From an uncultured Anaerococcus sp. (lineage in GTDB: Bacteria; Bacillota; Clostridia; Tissierellales; Peptoniphilaceae), in contig CABQOK010000003.1 in the NCBI GenBank assembly GCA_902465755.1, positions 1-25,509 of the forward strand: DNA of 25,509 bases, in the 5' to 3' direction. Both the position numbers and the translations under genes were made by a program. This document shows positions 1-6,957 of the stretch, piece by piece; position 1 is the stretch's first letter, and the number at the start of each line of letters is the position of its first letter. The notes below the pieces were generated by a model. The model ran no database searches. It was not told where the DNA came from and worked only from the letters and a program-made list of their open reading frames with translations.

Positions 1-144
1 GCCGGCTGATGGAGGCAAAATTGACGTGGAGGTTCTTCTAACGATAGTGGTACGATTTATTCATTCTGCAACATCCCATTCTTTTTTTGTGAGAAATTTT
101 CTTAGAAGTATATTCATATTGAGAATATACATAAAGGAAACAAT
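1..144. other. Left-edge leader with no recognisable gene
   Basis: No gene is recognised here. One plus-strand frame is open from base 2 and stops with TGA at 146-148, giving an ATGA overlap with the next start codon. No start is visible, so it could be the tail of a gene cut by the window edge or simply chance openness; the translation resembles nothing I know. The right part holds a possible weak promoter (TTGTGA 88-93, TATTCA 111-116), an inverted repeat and the ribosome binding site of the next gene. Confidence 0.4.
108..130. repeat. 8-bp inverted repeat upstream of the M20 gene
   Basis: GTATATTC (108-115) and GAATATAC (123-130) are exact reverse complements separated by 7 nt. The dyad covers the possible -10 region and ends just before the ribosome binding site (about 134-140), so it is placed to act as an operator or as an AT-rich 5' leader hairpin. 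The repeat is seen directly; its role is inferred. Confidence 0.5.
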
Positions 145-1314
145 ATGAATTTAAAATTATCTGACAGAGACTTAGAGGAAATTATAGAAATTAGACACCA
201 AATCCATATGCACCCAGAAGTTTCTGGCAAGGAATACAGGACGACTGAAATTATAAGAGAATTTCTAGAAAAACTTGAAGGAGTAGAAATAATTGACTTT
301 CCTATAGAAACAGGACTAATTGCAAGGCTTAAGACAGGAAAAGCTGGCAAGGTTATAGGACTTAGGGCAGATATCGATGCCCTAGCCCAGAAGGAGGAGA
401 CAGATATTTCCTACAAATCAAGGGAAGAAAATACCATGCACGCCTGCGGCCACGACTACCATACAGCGAGTCTTTTGGCTGTGGCGAAACTTCTTAGCGA
501 AAATAGGGATAAGCTTTCGGGAGATGTGGTATTTATCTTTCAAAGGTCCGAGGAAATCACCAGAGGGGCCAAGGAATATATAGACAAGGGGCTTTTCGAT
601 AAAGTTAAGATCGATAGGGTCTTGGGCTTTCACAATTGGCCAGAAGTCGACTTCGGGAAGGTCATAATAAAGAAGGGATCTTTGATGAGTGCCAAGACTA
701 ATTTCAAGATAGATATCTTCGGTAAGGGTCAGCACGGGTCCATGCCTCATCTTAACATAGATCCTATAGTTTGCGCATCAAATATAGTTATGGCCCTCCA
801 GACCATAATTTCAAGAAATACCAACCCCTTCGACTCGACAGTCCTTTCTGTAAATTCTATAAATGGAGGATCAGAAGACAATCTAGTAGTCGATAAGACC
901 CATCTATCTGCCACCATTCGCTCTCTTTGTGAGGAAAATCTCGAAAGAGGAATAGAAAGGATGGAAGCTATAGTAGAAAATATGGCAAAAGCCTACGAAT
1001 GTAAGTACGAAATCACCTATACAGGAAATATCCCTTCTGTATATAATGGAAAAGACATGTATGAAAAGGCCCTTTCTTCCGCTAGTAAAGTCTTGGGAGA
1101 AGAAAATATCCTAAGGGAAGGTCACACCATGGCCAGTGAGGATTTTGCCTTCTTTATGAAGGAAGTACCTGGATTTTTCTATTGGTTTGGAAGTGGAGAA
1201 GAAGGTCACCCGAAAGAAGCCCTTCACAGCAAGAACTACTATTGCTCTGATAAGGCCATAGCCCCTGCCGTAGAAGTACTAGCCAGAGCTGTTTTCGATT
1301 TTCAAAAATATTAA
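145..1314 (+). CDS. M20 family metallopeptidase / amidohydrolase
   Basis: Cytoplasmic dinuclear-zinc hydrolase of the M20D group (N-acyl-amino-acid amidohydrolases, hippurate hydrolases and relatives), which release an amino acid from an N-acyl or peptide-like bond. The 389-aa length is normal for the family. Visible motifs are GLRADIDAL (72-80), the metal-site MHACGHDYHTA (98-108, with Cys101 and His103), the catalytic/metal glutamates EE (136-137), His163, GQHGSMPH (195-202), SEDF (331-334) and the C-terminal ALHSK histidine (His361). The family usually reads CGHDGHT, so Tyr in place of Gly at 105 is slightly atypical. The ATG follows AAAGGAAA at good spacing. It seems to be a single-gene unit, with a promoter for the next gene after it. 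The acyl group and amino acid cannot be read from sequence. Confidence 0.9.
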   Translation: MNLKLSDRDLEEIIEIRHQIHMHPEVSGKEYRTTEIIREFLEKLEGVEIIDFPIETGLIARLKTGKAGKVIGLRADIDALAQKEETDISYKSREENTMHACGHDYHTASLLAVAKLLSENRDKLSGDVVFIFQRSEEITRGAKEYIDKGLFDKVKIDRVLGFHNWPEVDFGKVIIKKGSLMSAKTNFKIDIFGKGQHGSMPHLNIDPIVCASNIVMALQTIISRNTNPFDSTVLSVNSINGGSEDNLVVDKTHLSATIRSLCEENLERGIERMEAIVENMAKAYECKYEITYTGNIPSVYNGKDMYEKALSSASKVLGEENILREGHTMASEDFAFFMKEVPGFFYWFGSGEEGHPKEALHSKNYYCSDKAIAPAVEVLARAVFDFQKY

Positions 1315-1331
1315 CTAGATTTCGCAAAGAC

Positions 1332-1360
1332 TTGTATAAGATATAGAAATTTAGTATAAT
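1332..1360 (+). promoter_or_regulatory. Sigma-A type promoter of the lipoprotein gene
   Basis: TTGTAT (1332-1337) and a perfect TATAAT (1355-1360) are 17 nt apart. An AAGGAGAGGG ribosome binding site follows just before the ATG at 1400. Confidence 0.7.
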
Positions 1361-1399
1361 TGATAACGAATTTAATGAAGGATAAACTAAGGAGAGGGA

Positions 1400-1942
1400 A
1401 TGAAGATTAAAAAGATTTTTGCAAGCGCTATGACTCTTGCCCTAGCTTTTGGCCTAATGGCTTGTTCAAATGATGCTAAGAATAGTGAAGATAATAAGGA
1501 AGAAACAAAGGTAGAGGAAAAGGCAGAAGATAAAACATCTGACAAAGATTCTAAAGAAGATAAGAAGGAAGAAGGGGAGAAAGAAGCTTCAGATAAGAAG
1601 TTCGATAGCCCTATCTATGATGTAGCTTATAATTATCTTCCAGAAGACTTCGAAGAAAACTTCAGAGACGAGAAGAAGGACCTTTTGACTATAGAATTTG
1701 GCCAAAAGAATAATCCTGCCAAAAAAATCACTGTACAAGTTTCAGACAATGAGGAAAGATTTAAGGGACTTTACACAATGCCAGAAGACGCAGAAGATGT
1801 AAAAGTAGGCGAAGAAGACGGCAAATTCTGGGACGACGGTTCATTTAGACACCTAGTAGTAGAAAGAGAGGGCTACTCAATCTACGCAAGATCAAGCCTA
1901 GACAAGGATGAGACAATAAAAGTCGTATCCGAAGCCAAATAA
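1400..1942 (+). CDS. Predicted acidic lipoprotein of unknown function
   Basis: Not recognised as a known family. The 180-aa product starts with a lipoprotein signal peptide: basic MKIKK, a hydrophobic stretch, and a lipobox with Cys22 in GLMACSN, so it should be lipidated and held on the outer face of the membrane. Residues about 24-70 are a low-complexity spacer of Glu, Asp, Lys and Ser, probably an unstructured stalk through the wall. The remaining 110 residues (from about PIYDVAY) look like one small folded domain rich in charged residues and alternating beta-type segments. The gene has its own promoter and terminator, so it is probably monocistronic. Start chosen by the strong ribosome binding site and the signal peptide. 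Confidence 0.8.
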   Translation: MKIKKIFASAMTLALAFGLMACSNDAKNSEDNKEETKVEEKAEDKTSDKDSKEDKKEEGEKEASDKKFDSPIYDVAYNYLPEDFEENFRDEKKDLLTIEFGQKNNPAKKITVQVSDNEERFKGLYTMPEDAEDVKVGEEDGKFWDDGSFRHLVVEREGYSIYARSSLDKDETIKVVSEAK

Positions 1943-1949
1943 GATAAGT

Positions 1950-1977
1950 AAAAAGACCTCTGTTGAGGTCTTTTTTT
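1950..1977 (+). terminator. Rho-independent terminator, probably bidirectional
   Basis: AAAAGACCTC, loop TGTT, GAGGTCTTTT, then more T. The stem is perfect and the A-tract on the left gives a T-tract on the other strand, so it can also stop the leftward XRE/ImmA transcript arriving from the right. Confidence 0.92.
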
Positions 1978-2056
1978 GTGCAATACTTTTTCTTAAAAAT
2001 AAAACAAAGCTAATTATTAGAGTCTTAATCAAAGATTAAAATTTTACAATACCTTC

Positions 2057-2596
2057 CTAATAATTACACTTCCTATCTTCTATATCTCTAAAAAAGGTCG
2101 AACTTGAGGGGCTTTCCTTTCTTATAGGCATACCCATCCTGTGCATTTCGTTTAGCTTAAAGATCATAAGATTTACATTTACATCATACATACTGGCGAG
2201 TTGATTGTAGGTATAGCCTTCCTTTACGTCTTCGATAAGACAGTTTTCATCTAGGAGAAGGTGGGCTGCGAAGATATTGGCCTCAAGCTCCATTTCTGAA
2301 TTTATATCGAAAAGCTCATATTCTATAAGATCATTGGCGGCGGCATCTTCGTGAAAGAGATGGTGGCCGAGCTCATGGGCAAAGACCATATTTTGGATTC
2401 TCTCATCTACGAAGGGATTGTAGAAGACAAAGCTTACTTCCTTAATAATCTTATACATGCCCAAAAGATGGGTGTTTGACTTAAAGGCTATAAGATGAAC
2501 ACCTCTTCTTTCTAGAATATCCCTAGGATCTCTGGACTTGTAGGTATCTATGACCTCTCTCGCCTTTTTGTAGATACTATCGTAGGATATTCCCAT
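2057..2596 (-). CDS. ImmA/IrrE family metallopeptidase
   Basis: Zinc protease of the ImmA/IrrE (PF06114) family, whose studied members cleave a partner XRE repressor: ImmA cuts ImmR in ICEBs1, and IrrE/PprI cuts DdrO in Deinococcus. The HExxH site is AHELGHH (His74, Glu75, His78), and the downstream helix ELEANIFAAHLL carries the likely third ligand, Glu104. At 179 aa this is a short, protease-only form without the GAF-like domain of Deinococcus IrrE. Its ATG overlaps the stop codon of the XRE gene by one base (TAATG), so the two are translated together, which supports protease and substrate being partners. The target is inferred from context. It converges on the lipoprotein gene and probably shares its terminator. 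Confidence 0.9.
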   Translation of the reverse strand: MGISYDSIYKKAREVIDTYKSRDPRDILERRGVHLIAFKSNTHLLGMYKIIKEVSFVFYNPFVDERIQNMVFAHELGHHLFHEDAAANDLIEYELFDINSEMELEANIFAAHLLLDENCLIEDVKEGYTYNQLASMYDVNVNLMIFKLNEMHRMGMPIRKESPSSSTFFRDIEDRKCNY

Positions 2597-2985
2597 TATT
2601 TATCCTTCTTTTCATTTTCCATCTTGGCTATATAGTAGGCTTCTGATATGGCATCGAGGATCGCTCTTTTGTCATCTTCTGGAAGCTCGCCTCCTGCCAT
2701 TAGGCCAATTACTCCATTTATCATATCTTGGGCATCCTTTGCCCCACCTTCGCCGAAGTTTTCCCTAGCCTTTAGGATAAATTCGTCCTCATCGGTTACC
2801 AGGTAGTCGTGGGTTGTATCGAGATGCTTTGCCAAAAGGTCATAGGTCTTCCTGTATCTTGGCTTGGATTCTCCCAGCTCGTATCTTGATATGGTCTTGG
2901 TTGAGACATTGCACAACTTGGCTAGGTCTTCTTGGGTTAACTTTTTGATTTCTCTTAGTTCTTTTACTTTATTAGCAAATGCCAT
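2596..2985 (-). CDS. XRE family transcriptional repressor (ImmR/DdrO-like partner)
   Basis: 129-aa DNA-binding protein with an N-terminal HTH_3 (Cro/CI type) domain at about residues 7-60; LTQEDLAKLCNVSTKTISRYE is the helix-turn-helix. The C-terminal half is acidic and helical and is likely used for dimerisation and perhaps for recognition by the downstream ImmA/IrrE protease. It lies upstream of and overlaps the protease gene, and is divergent from a Y-family polymerase across 132 bp. I infer that it represses itself and the polymerase until the protease inactivates it. The ATG follows AAAGGAG (minus strand, about 2991-2997). Nothing nearby (integrase, conjugation or phage genes) places it in an integrated element. 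Confidence 0.9.
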   Translation of the reverse strand: MAFANKVKELREIKKLTQEDLAKLCNVSTKTISRYELGESKPRYRKTYDLLAKHLDTTHDYLVTDEDEFILKARENFGEGGAKDAQDMINGVIGLMAGGELPEDDKRAILDAISEAYYIAKMENEKKDK

Positions 2986-2999
2986 ATGATCTCCTTTAG

Positions 3000-3005
3000 A
3001 TTATA
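3000..3005 (-). promoter_or_regulatory. Likely -10 box of the XRE/ImmA operon
   Basis: A perfect TATAAT on the minus strand lies 14-20 nt upstream of the ribosome binding site and start of the XRE gene. No good -35 box sits 16-18 nt upstream; the nearest, TTGTCA, is about 22 nt away, so this promoter should be weak. Confidence 0.4.
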
Positions 3006-3026
3006 GACTCTTATTTACAAAAATGG

Positions 3027-3055
3027 TTGACAAAAGACACTTAAGGTCTTATAAT
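3027..3055 (+). promoter_or_regulatory. Perfect-consensus sigma-A promoter of the Y-family polymerase
   Basis: TTGACA (3027-3032), exactly 17 nt, then TATAAT (3050-3055). A full consensus promoter in front of an error-prone polymerase would be strong if unchecked, which implies tight repression. Predicted transcription start is near 3062, leaving a leader of about 55 nt. Confidence 0.85.
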
Positions 3056-3065
3056 ATTCTTAAGT
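3039..3065. promoter_or_regulatory. Candidate operator: paired CTTAAG sites around the -10 box
   Basis: ACTTAAG (3039-3045) and CTTAAGT (3059-3065) form an inverted pair with centres 19 bp apart, about two helical turns, straddling the -10 box. The left copy is also enclosed by AAGAC and GTCTT. This is the expected placement for a dimeric XRE repressor that blocks RNA polymerase. The repeats are seen; the binding protein is inferred. Confidence 0.5.
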
Positions 3066-3117
3066 CATTTATTGTCTAAATTATACATTAACAGTCTGTG
3101 AAATTCAAGGAGTAATT

Positions 3118-4359
3118 ATGAAAAAAGTTATACTACATTCAGATATGAACGCTTGTTATGCATCAATAGAACAAAATCTTAACCCAAGGCTTAAGGGAAT
3201 CCCAATGGCTGTCGCAGGCAATCCTAAAAATAGGAATGGAATTATCCTTGCCAAAAGCCAAAAGGCCAAGGAAGCTGGGGTGAAGACAGGTGAAGCCTTG
3301 TGGCAGGCCTTCGCCAAATGTCCTAACCTTACCATAGTTCCTCCCCACTATGACGAGTATCTCAAACACTCCAAGCTTGCGAGGAAAATCTATTATGAAT
3401 ACACCAACCAGGTTGAGCCCTTTGGTCTTGACGAGTGCTTCCTTGATGTAACTGGATCGACCCATCTTTTTGGAAGCGGGGAAGAGATTGCCAACGAAAT
3501 TCGTGAAAGGATGAAAAAGGAAGTCGGTATAACAGTCAGTGTCGGAGTAAGTTTCTGTAAGATTTTCGCAAAACTTGGATCAGATATGAAAAAGCCTGAC
3601 GCAGTTACCATCATAGAAGAAGATAATTTCAAAGAAATTGTCTGGCCCCTTCCTGTAAGGGAAATGATGGGAGTAGGCAGGGCTACGGAAAGAAAGTTAA
3701 ATGGAATAGGTATCTTCACCTTAGGAGAGCTTGCTCATACAGATTCTAATCTTATAAGAAATCTCTTGGGCATAAATGGAGTCTACCTATGGGAGTATGC
3801 CAATGGTCTAGATATAAGGCCAGTCCACGACAGAGACCACAAAGAGCAGGTTAAGACTATAGGAAACTCCTCAACCTGTAGGAAAGATTTAGTTAATAAC
3901 AGGGAAGTCTTCAATGTCCTCCAAGAACTTTCTTTTTCTGTATCAAAAAGGTTAAGACAAGCTGGACTTGAGGCCTGCGGTGTGGAAATTTTCGTAAGAA
4001 ATAATGAGCTCCAATCCTACAATTTCCAAAAACCAATTAAGCTTGCTAGTCAGTCATCCATTGTCCTTGCCAGAAAGGGCTTCGATTTGTTTAAAGAAAA
4101 ATACAAGTGGGACTTCCCAGTAAGGGCAGTAGGCATTAGGGCAATCAAACTTAGAAAGGAAGGTGGGGGAAGCCAGATGGACGTCTTCTCTGACTACAAA
4201 AAACTAATCAAAGACGAAAATTGCGATACAGCCTTGTATAAGATAAGACAAAAATACGGGAAAGACGCCATAAGCTTTCTAGGCCTTATGCGAGATATCA
4301 AACTTCCCAAAGAAATCAACGAAATAATAACCCTACCTATGAATCATTATAATTTTTAG
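3118..4359 (+). CDS. Y-family DNA polymerase (DinB / Pol IV-like translesion polymerase)
   Basis: Error-prone polymerase that copies past damaged bases. The 413-aa product has the catalytic palm with DMNACYASIE at its start (metal ligand Asp9; Tyr14 at the usual steric-gate position) and GLDECFLDVT holding Asp105-Glu106. SVGVSFCKIFAKLGSDMKKP (141-160) is the typical fingers/palm stretch. A helix-hairpin-helix thumb region lies around 185-225 and the little-finger domain follows. QMDVF (354-358) resembles the sliding-clamp binding motif QLxLF of Y-family polymerases. It resembles the Firmicutes 'UmuC domain' group more than classical E. coli DinB. RBS AAGGAG at 3107-3112. The divergent repressor and protease suggest damage-inducible expression that does not depend on LexA; no LexA box was noticed. 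Confidence 0.92.
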   Translation: MKKVILHSDMNACYASIEQNLNPRLKGIPMAVAGNPKNRNGIILAKSQKAKEAGVKTGEALWQAFAKCPNLTIVPPHYDEYLKHSKLARKIYYEYTNQVEPFGLDECFLDVTGSTHLFGSGEEIANEIRERMKKEVGITVSVGVSFCKIFAKLGSDMKKPDAVTIIEEDNFKEIVWPLPVREMMGVGRATERKLNGIGIFTLGELAHTDSNLIRNLLGINGVYLWEYANGLDIRPVHDRDHKEQVKTIGNSSTCRKDLVNNREVFNVLQELSFSVSKRLRQAGLEACGVEIFVRNNELQSYNFQKPIKLASQSSIVLARKGFDLFKEKYKWDFPVRAVGIRAIKLRKEGGGSQMDVFSDYKKLIKDENCDTALYKIRQKYGKDAISFLGLMRDIKLPKEINEIITLPMNHYNF

Positions 4360-4361
4360 GG

Positions 4362-4510
4362 CTCTTGCGAAAGGGGAAAATCGCCTAATTACTAGTAAAA
4401 ATCTTCCATGGAAATTATCCTAAGCCTCCTATATAGGACCTAGGATAGCTATTTTCCTAAGAAGAAGGCTTTCTATAATTGGGCGATTTTCATTTATATT
4501 TTGCAAAGAG
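4362..4510. repeat. Hairpin-rich non-coding element bounded by a long inverted repeat
   Basis: GAAAATCGCCTAATT (4376-4390) pairs with AATTGGGCGATTTTC (4477-4491) over 15 positions with one G-T wobble. The outer flanks continue the symmetry imperfectly (CTCTTGCGAAA at 4362-4372 against TTTTGCAAAGAG near 4499-4510). Inside are further dyads: TTCCATGGAA, and ATCCTA...TAGGAT enclosing TCCTATATAGGA. No ORF or known gene occupies it. It could be a structured small RNA or long leader, a MITE-like element with terminal inverted repeats, or an elaborate end to the polymerase transcript. There is no T-tract typical of a simple terminator. The symmetry is certain; the identity is not. Confidence 0.55.
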
Positions 4511-4521
4511 TTCTTTTTCTA

Positions 4522-4560
4522 TTTACAAATTGATAGAACTGTTATATAATAACTATAACA
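4522..4560 (+). promoter_or_regulatory. Promoter and candidate operator of the GntR/ABC operon
   Basis: TTTACA (4522-4527) and TATAAT (4545-4550) are 17 nt apart. Two dyads cover the -10 box and the start point: GTTAT-ATA-ATAAC (4541-4553) and TGTTAT...ATAACA (4540-4545 with 4555-4560). YtrA-type GntR regulators normally repress their own operon from such palindromes, so autoregulation is likely. Confidence 0.65.
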
Positions 4561-4592
4561 AGAAAAAATCAAATAAATTGTAAGGAAGGTAT

Positions 4593-4970
4593 ATGTTTTT
4601 AGAAATCGATTTTGCATCTGAAAAGCCAATCTACGAGCAAATCAGACGCGGGGTAATCAAATCCTTGTCCCAAAATGACTTACAATACGGCGAGACTCTT
4701 CCATCAGTTAGGCAACTTGCATCAGATATTGGAGTTAATCTCCACACTGTAAACAAGGCCTACAAGATGCTAGAAGAAGACGGAATCATAGTCATGGATA
4801 GGCGTTTTGGTTCGAAGATTGTAGATAAAACTAAAGATATTAGTGAAATTCAGAAAAGAAAAGTAAAAGAAGAACTTGATTTTATCATAGCCCTTGCTAA
4901 GGTCAAAAATATAGAAAAATCCGACCTTGATAGGCTAATAGAAAATATTTGGGAGGGAGAAGATGAATGA
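4593..4970 (+). CDS. GntR family (YtrA subfamily) transcriptional regulator
   Basis: 125-aa repressor with the GntR winged helix at about residues 10-75 (PIYEQIRRGVIKSL, then LPSVRQLASDIGVNLHTV and KAYKMLEEDGII) and only a short C-terminal helical tail of about 45 residues. That small tail defines the YtrA subfamily, whose members usually control ABC transporter operons and bind their own promoter. The gene heads an operon of a membrane protein, an ABC ATPase and an ABC permease, and its last 8 bases overlap the next gene. The start ATG follows AAGGAAGG. The ligand or stress that releases it is not evident. Confidence 0.92.
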   Translation: MFLEIDFASEKPIYEQIRRGVIKSLSQNDLQYGETLPSVRQLASDIGVNLHTVNKAYKMLEEDGIIVMDRRFGSKIVDKTKDISEIQKRKVKEELDFIIALAKVKNIEKSDLDRLIENIWEGEDE

Positions 4971-6060
4971 AAATATGAGTATTGCAGTATTTTATGGGAT
5001 AATTATTATTTTGATAAGTCTTATCCAAGCCTTCGTCACATCCTACTCCAAGAGGGGTTATGTACTTGGAGTTAGACTAGTAGGAGACTTAGAAAAAGAT
5101 AGGGAAGTAAGAAAGATATTAAAAGACTATAGGACTTTGACTATCCTTGTAGGCTTTGTCTTAGCTTTATTTATAATTGGCTTAAGCTATCTTATAGAAA
5201 ATGAGGCCTTGCTTAATTTAGCCTATATTATATCAATATTTCTAACTTATATTCCCCTAGTTATAGCTAACAAGAAACTAAAAATATTAGCAAAAGACCA
5301 GAAAGTAGATAAGAGAAAAATTGTAAGTCTAGATTATTCTAAGGTAAAAATCTTTAACAAGAAGGAATTTTTTGGCATATACCTAGGCCTCCTCCTTATA
5401 GTGATAATCTTTGCCATAAGGATCCACCTAGACTATGAAAACTACCCAGATAAATTAATCATGCATATGAATAGCAAGGGAGAAATTGATGGGACAGCTC
5501 ATAAATCTTACCTATCTATCCAGTCCCCAACTATAGTAAGTTTCTTTATGCTAGCTGTGATGTTTTTTGCAAATCTTTCCCAACTTCTATCAAAGATGAG
5601 AATTAGCCCAGATATGCCAGAAGAGTCATTGGATAGGCTCTTAGAAACTAGGAGGATTTGGACCTATTATTTTGCAACATCGGCAATTTTACTTATAGTT
5701 TTATTCCAAGTAGGAATTCATTCCTTTATGAAAACTGGAGACGACTCCTTGGTTAAGGTGTTAGGCCTAATTGCTACTGGATTTTCTATAGGAGGTAGCA
5801 TTCTTATAGGAAAGTTTAGGTCAGTTGACGGTTCAGCCTTAAATAAAACTGGCAGATATGGTTACGAAGAAGAGGATGATAAGTGGATCCTAGGTGGTCT
5901 AATTTATTACAATCCAGACGATCCAGCAATATTTGTAGAAAAAAGGGTAGGAGTTGGAACTACTATGAACTTCGCCAATAATTGGGTTAAGGTAATTTTT
6001 ATTGCAGTGATACTTTTCCCATTTGTCCTAGGACTTGTGCTTAAAATAATTGAAGGATAG
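4963..6060 (+). CDS. DUF1648/DUF5808 multi-pass membrane protein
   Basis: 365-aa integral membrane protein with about eight hydrophobic helices (near residues 6-26, 58-77, 83-102, 136-153, 188-208, 233-251, 264-283 and 343-361). Between helices 4 and 5 is the DUF1648 signature (HMNSKGEIDG, 168-177). Near the C-terminus is the DUF5808 signature (DDKWILGGLIYYNPDDPAIFVEKR, about 305-328). Such proteins recur beside YtrA-type regulators and share DUF1648 with the SdpI immunity family, but no biochemical role is established for this architecture. The ATG lies inside the end of the regulator gene (8-bp overlap) after GGGAGGGAG. It may sense or support the ABC exporter encoded just downstream. Confidence 0.85.
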   Translation: MNENMSIAVFYGIIIILISLIQAFVTSYSKRGYVLGVRLVGDLEKDREVRKILKDYRTLTILVGFVLALFIIGLSYLIENEALLNLAYIISIFLTYIPLVIANKKLKILAKDQKVDKRKIVSLDYSKVKIFNKKEFFGIYLGLLLIVIIFAIRIHLDYENYPDKLIMHMNSKGEIDGTAHKSYLSIQSPTIVSFFMLAVMFFANLSQLLSKMRISPDMPEESLDRLLETRRIWTYYFATSAILLIVLFQVGIHSFMKTGDDSLVKVLGLIATGFSIGGSILIGKFRSVDGSALNKTGRYGYEEEDDKWILGGLIYYNPDDPAIFVEKRVGVGTTMNFANNWVKVIFIAVILFPFVLGLVLKIIEG

Positions 6061-6066
6061 GAGCTT

Positions 6067-6957
6067 ATGTTAGAGATAAAAAATGTATCCAAATCATTTG
6101 GAAGGCTTAAGGCCTTAGACCATGTTAGTTTTAATGTTAATAAGGGAGATCTTTTTGGTCTGATTGGACAAAATGGAGCAGGGAAGTCTACACTTTTTAG
6201 GTGTATCATGGACTTTTTTGACTCATATGAGGGAGAAATCCTCTATGATAATAAGCAGGTGAGTAAAGTTCCCCTAGAAAAAATTGGCTTTCTTCCAGAA
6301 GAAAGGTCTCTTTCTCCTAAGAAAACCGTAGCCGAAGAGATTAGGTATTTTGCTAGGCTAAATTTAATGAAAAATCTAGATCAGAAAACCCTAGAAGCCT
6401 ATTTTAATAAATTTGAAATAAAGGGAAGCCTTAAGGATAAGATTAAAGACTTATCTAAGGGAAATCAGCAGAAGGTCCAGCTTCTAGCAAGCCTTATCTA
6501 CAAGCCAGAATTTGTAATCTTAGATGAACCCTTCTCAGGTCTCGATCCTTATAATATCAGGCTCCTACAAGATATTATTAAGGAGATTAATGAAAGTGGG
6601 ACGACTATAATATTTTCATCTCACAATATGGAAAATATCGAAGATATGTGTAATAAGCTAGTTATGCTAAAAAATGGTCAAGTAGTCCTAGAAGGCTCCC
6701 CTAAAGAGATTAGGAATTCTTATCCAAAAGACAAGCTTCTAATAGAGTGTGAAGAAGATATTTCTGATATATTAAATGATTTTGTAATAAGCTATACGAA
6801 AGACTCTAATACCTATAGGATAAAGCTAAACAATCCAAATGATGGAAGGAAAATTTACGAAAAGCTTAGACAAAAGTTTGATTACCTTCCTGTATTTGCT
6901 CAAACACCTCCAAATTTGAACGAAATATTTACAAGAAAGGTTGAAGAAAATGTCTAG
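6067..6957 (+). CDS. ABC transporter ATP-binding protein (NatA-like)
   Basis: 296-aa ATPase subunit that powers the permease encoded next. Walker A is GQNGAGKST (34-42), the signature motif is LSKGNQQK (129-136), Walker B is FVILDEP (149-155), and the H-loop is His186. The usual Q-loop glutamine is replaced within GFLPEER (74-80), a feature typical of the NatA/YhaQ exporter group rather than a defect. The C-terminal 75 residues are the variable accessory part of this family. It starts 6 nt after the DUF1648 gene behind a GATAGGAG ribosome binding site and overlaps the permease gene by 8 bp. Substrate unknown; relatives export Na+, drugs or peptides. Confidence 0.93.
   Translation: MLEIKNVSKSFGRLKALDHVSFNVNKGDLFGLIGQNGAGKSTLFRCIMDFFDSYEGEILYDNKQVSKVPLEKIGFLPEERSLSPKKTVAEEIRYFARLNLMKNLDQKTLEAYFNKFEIKGSLKDKIKDLSKGNQQKVQLLASLIYKPEFVILDEPFSGLDPYNIRLLQDIIKEINESGTTIIFSSHNMENIEDMCNKLVMLKNGQVVLEGSPKEIRNSYPKDKLLIECEEDISDILNDFVISYTKDSNTYRIKLNNPNDGRKIYEKLRQKFDYLPVFAQTPPNLNEIFTRKVEENV

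Noticed and set aside
145..1314. A specific name such as hippurate hydrolase for the M20 enzyme
   Set aside because: M20D enzymes with different substrates share the same motifs; sequence and neighbours give no substrate evidence.
2025..2039. TTAATC-AAA-GATTAA as a terminator of the ImmA gene
   Set aside because: Short, AT-only arms and no useful T-tract on the minus strand; the stronger hairpin at 1950-1977 is the likelier end.
2057..2985. XRE/ImmA pair as the marker of an integrated conjugative element or prophage
   Set aside because: No integrase, excisionase, relaxase, att-like repeats or phage structural genes appear in the window; ordinary chromosomal genes lie on both sides.
4360..4592. 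T-box or other known riboswitch before the GntR gene
   Set aside because: No T-box sequence (AGGGTGGNACCGCG-like) or recognisable riboswitch core is present, and the operon promoter lies downstream of the element, so it would not be in the operon leader.
6941..6949. TTG at 6941 as the start of the ABC permease
   Set aside because: The ribosome binding site would touch the start codon; the ATG at 6950 has the correct spacing and begins like related permeases.
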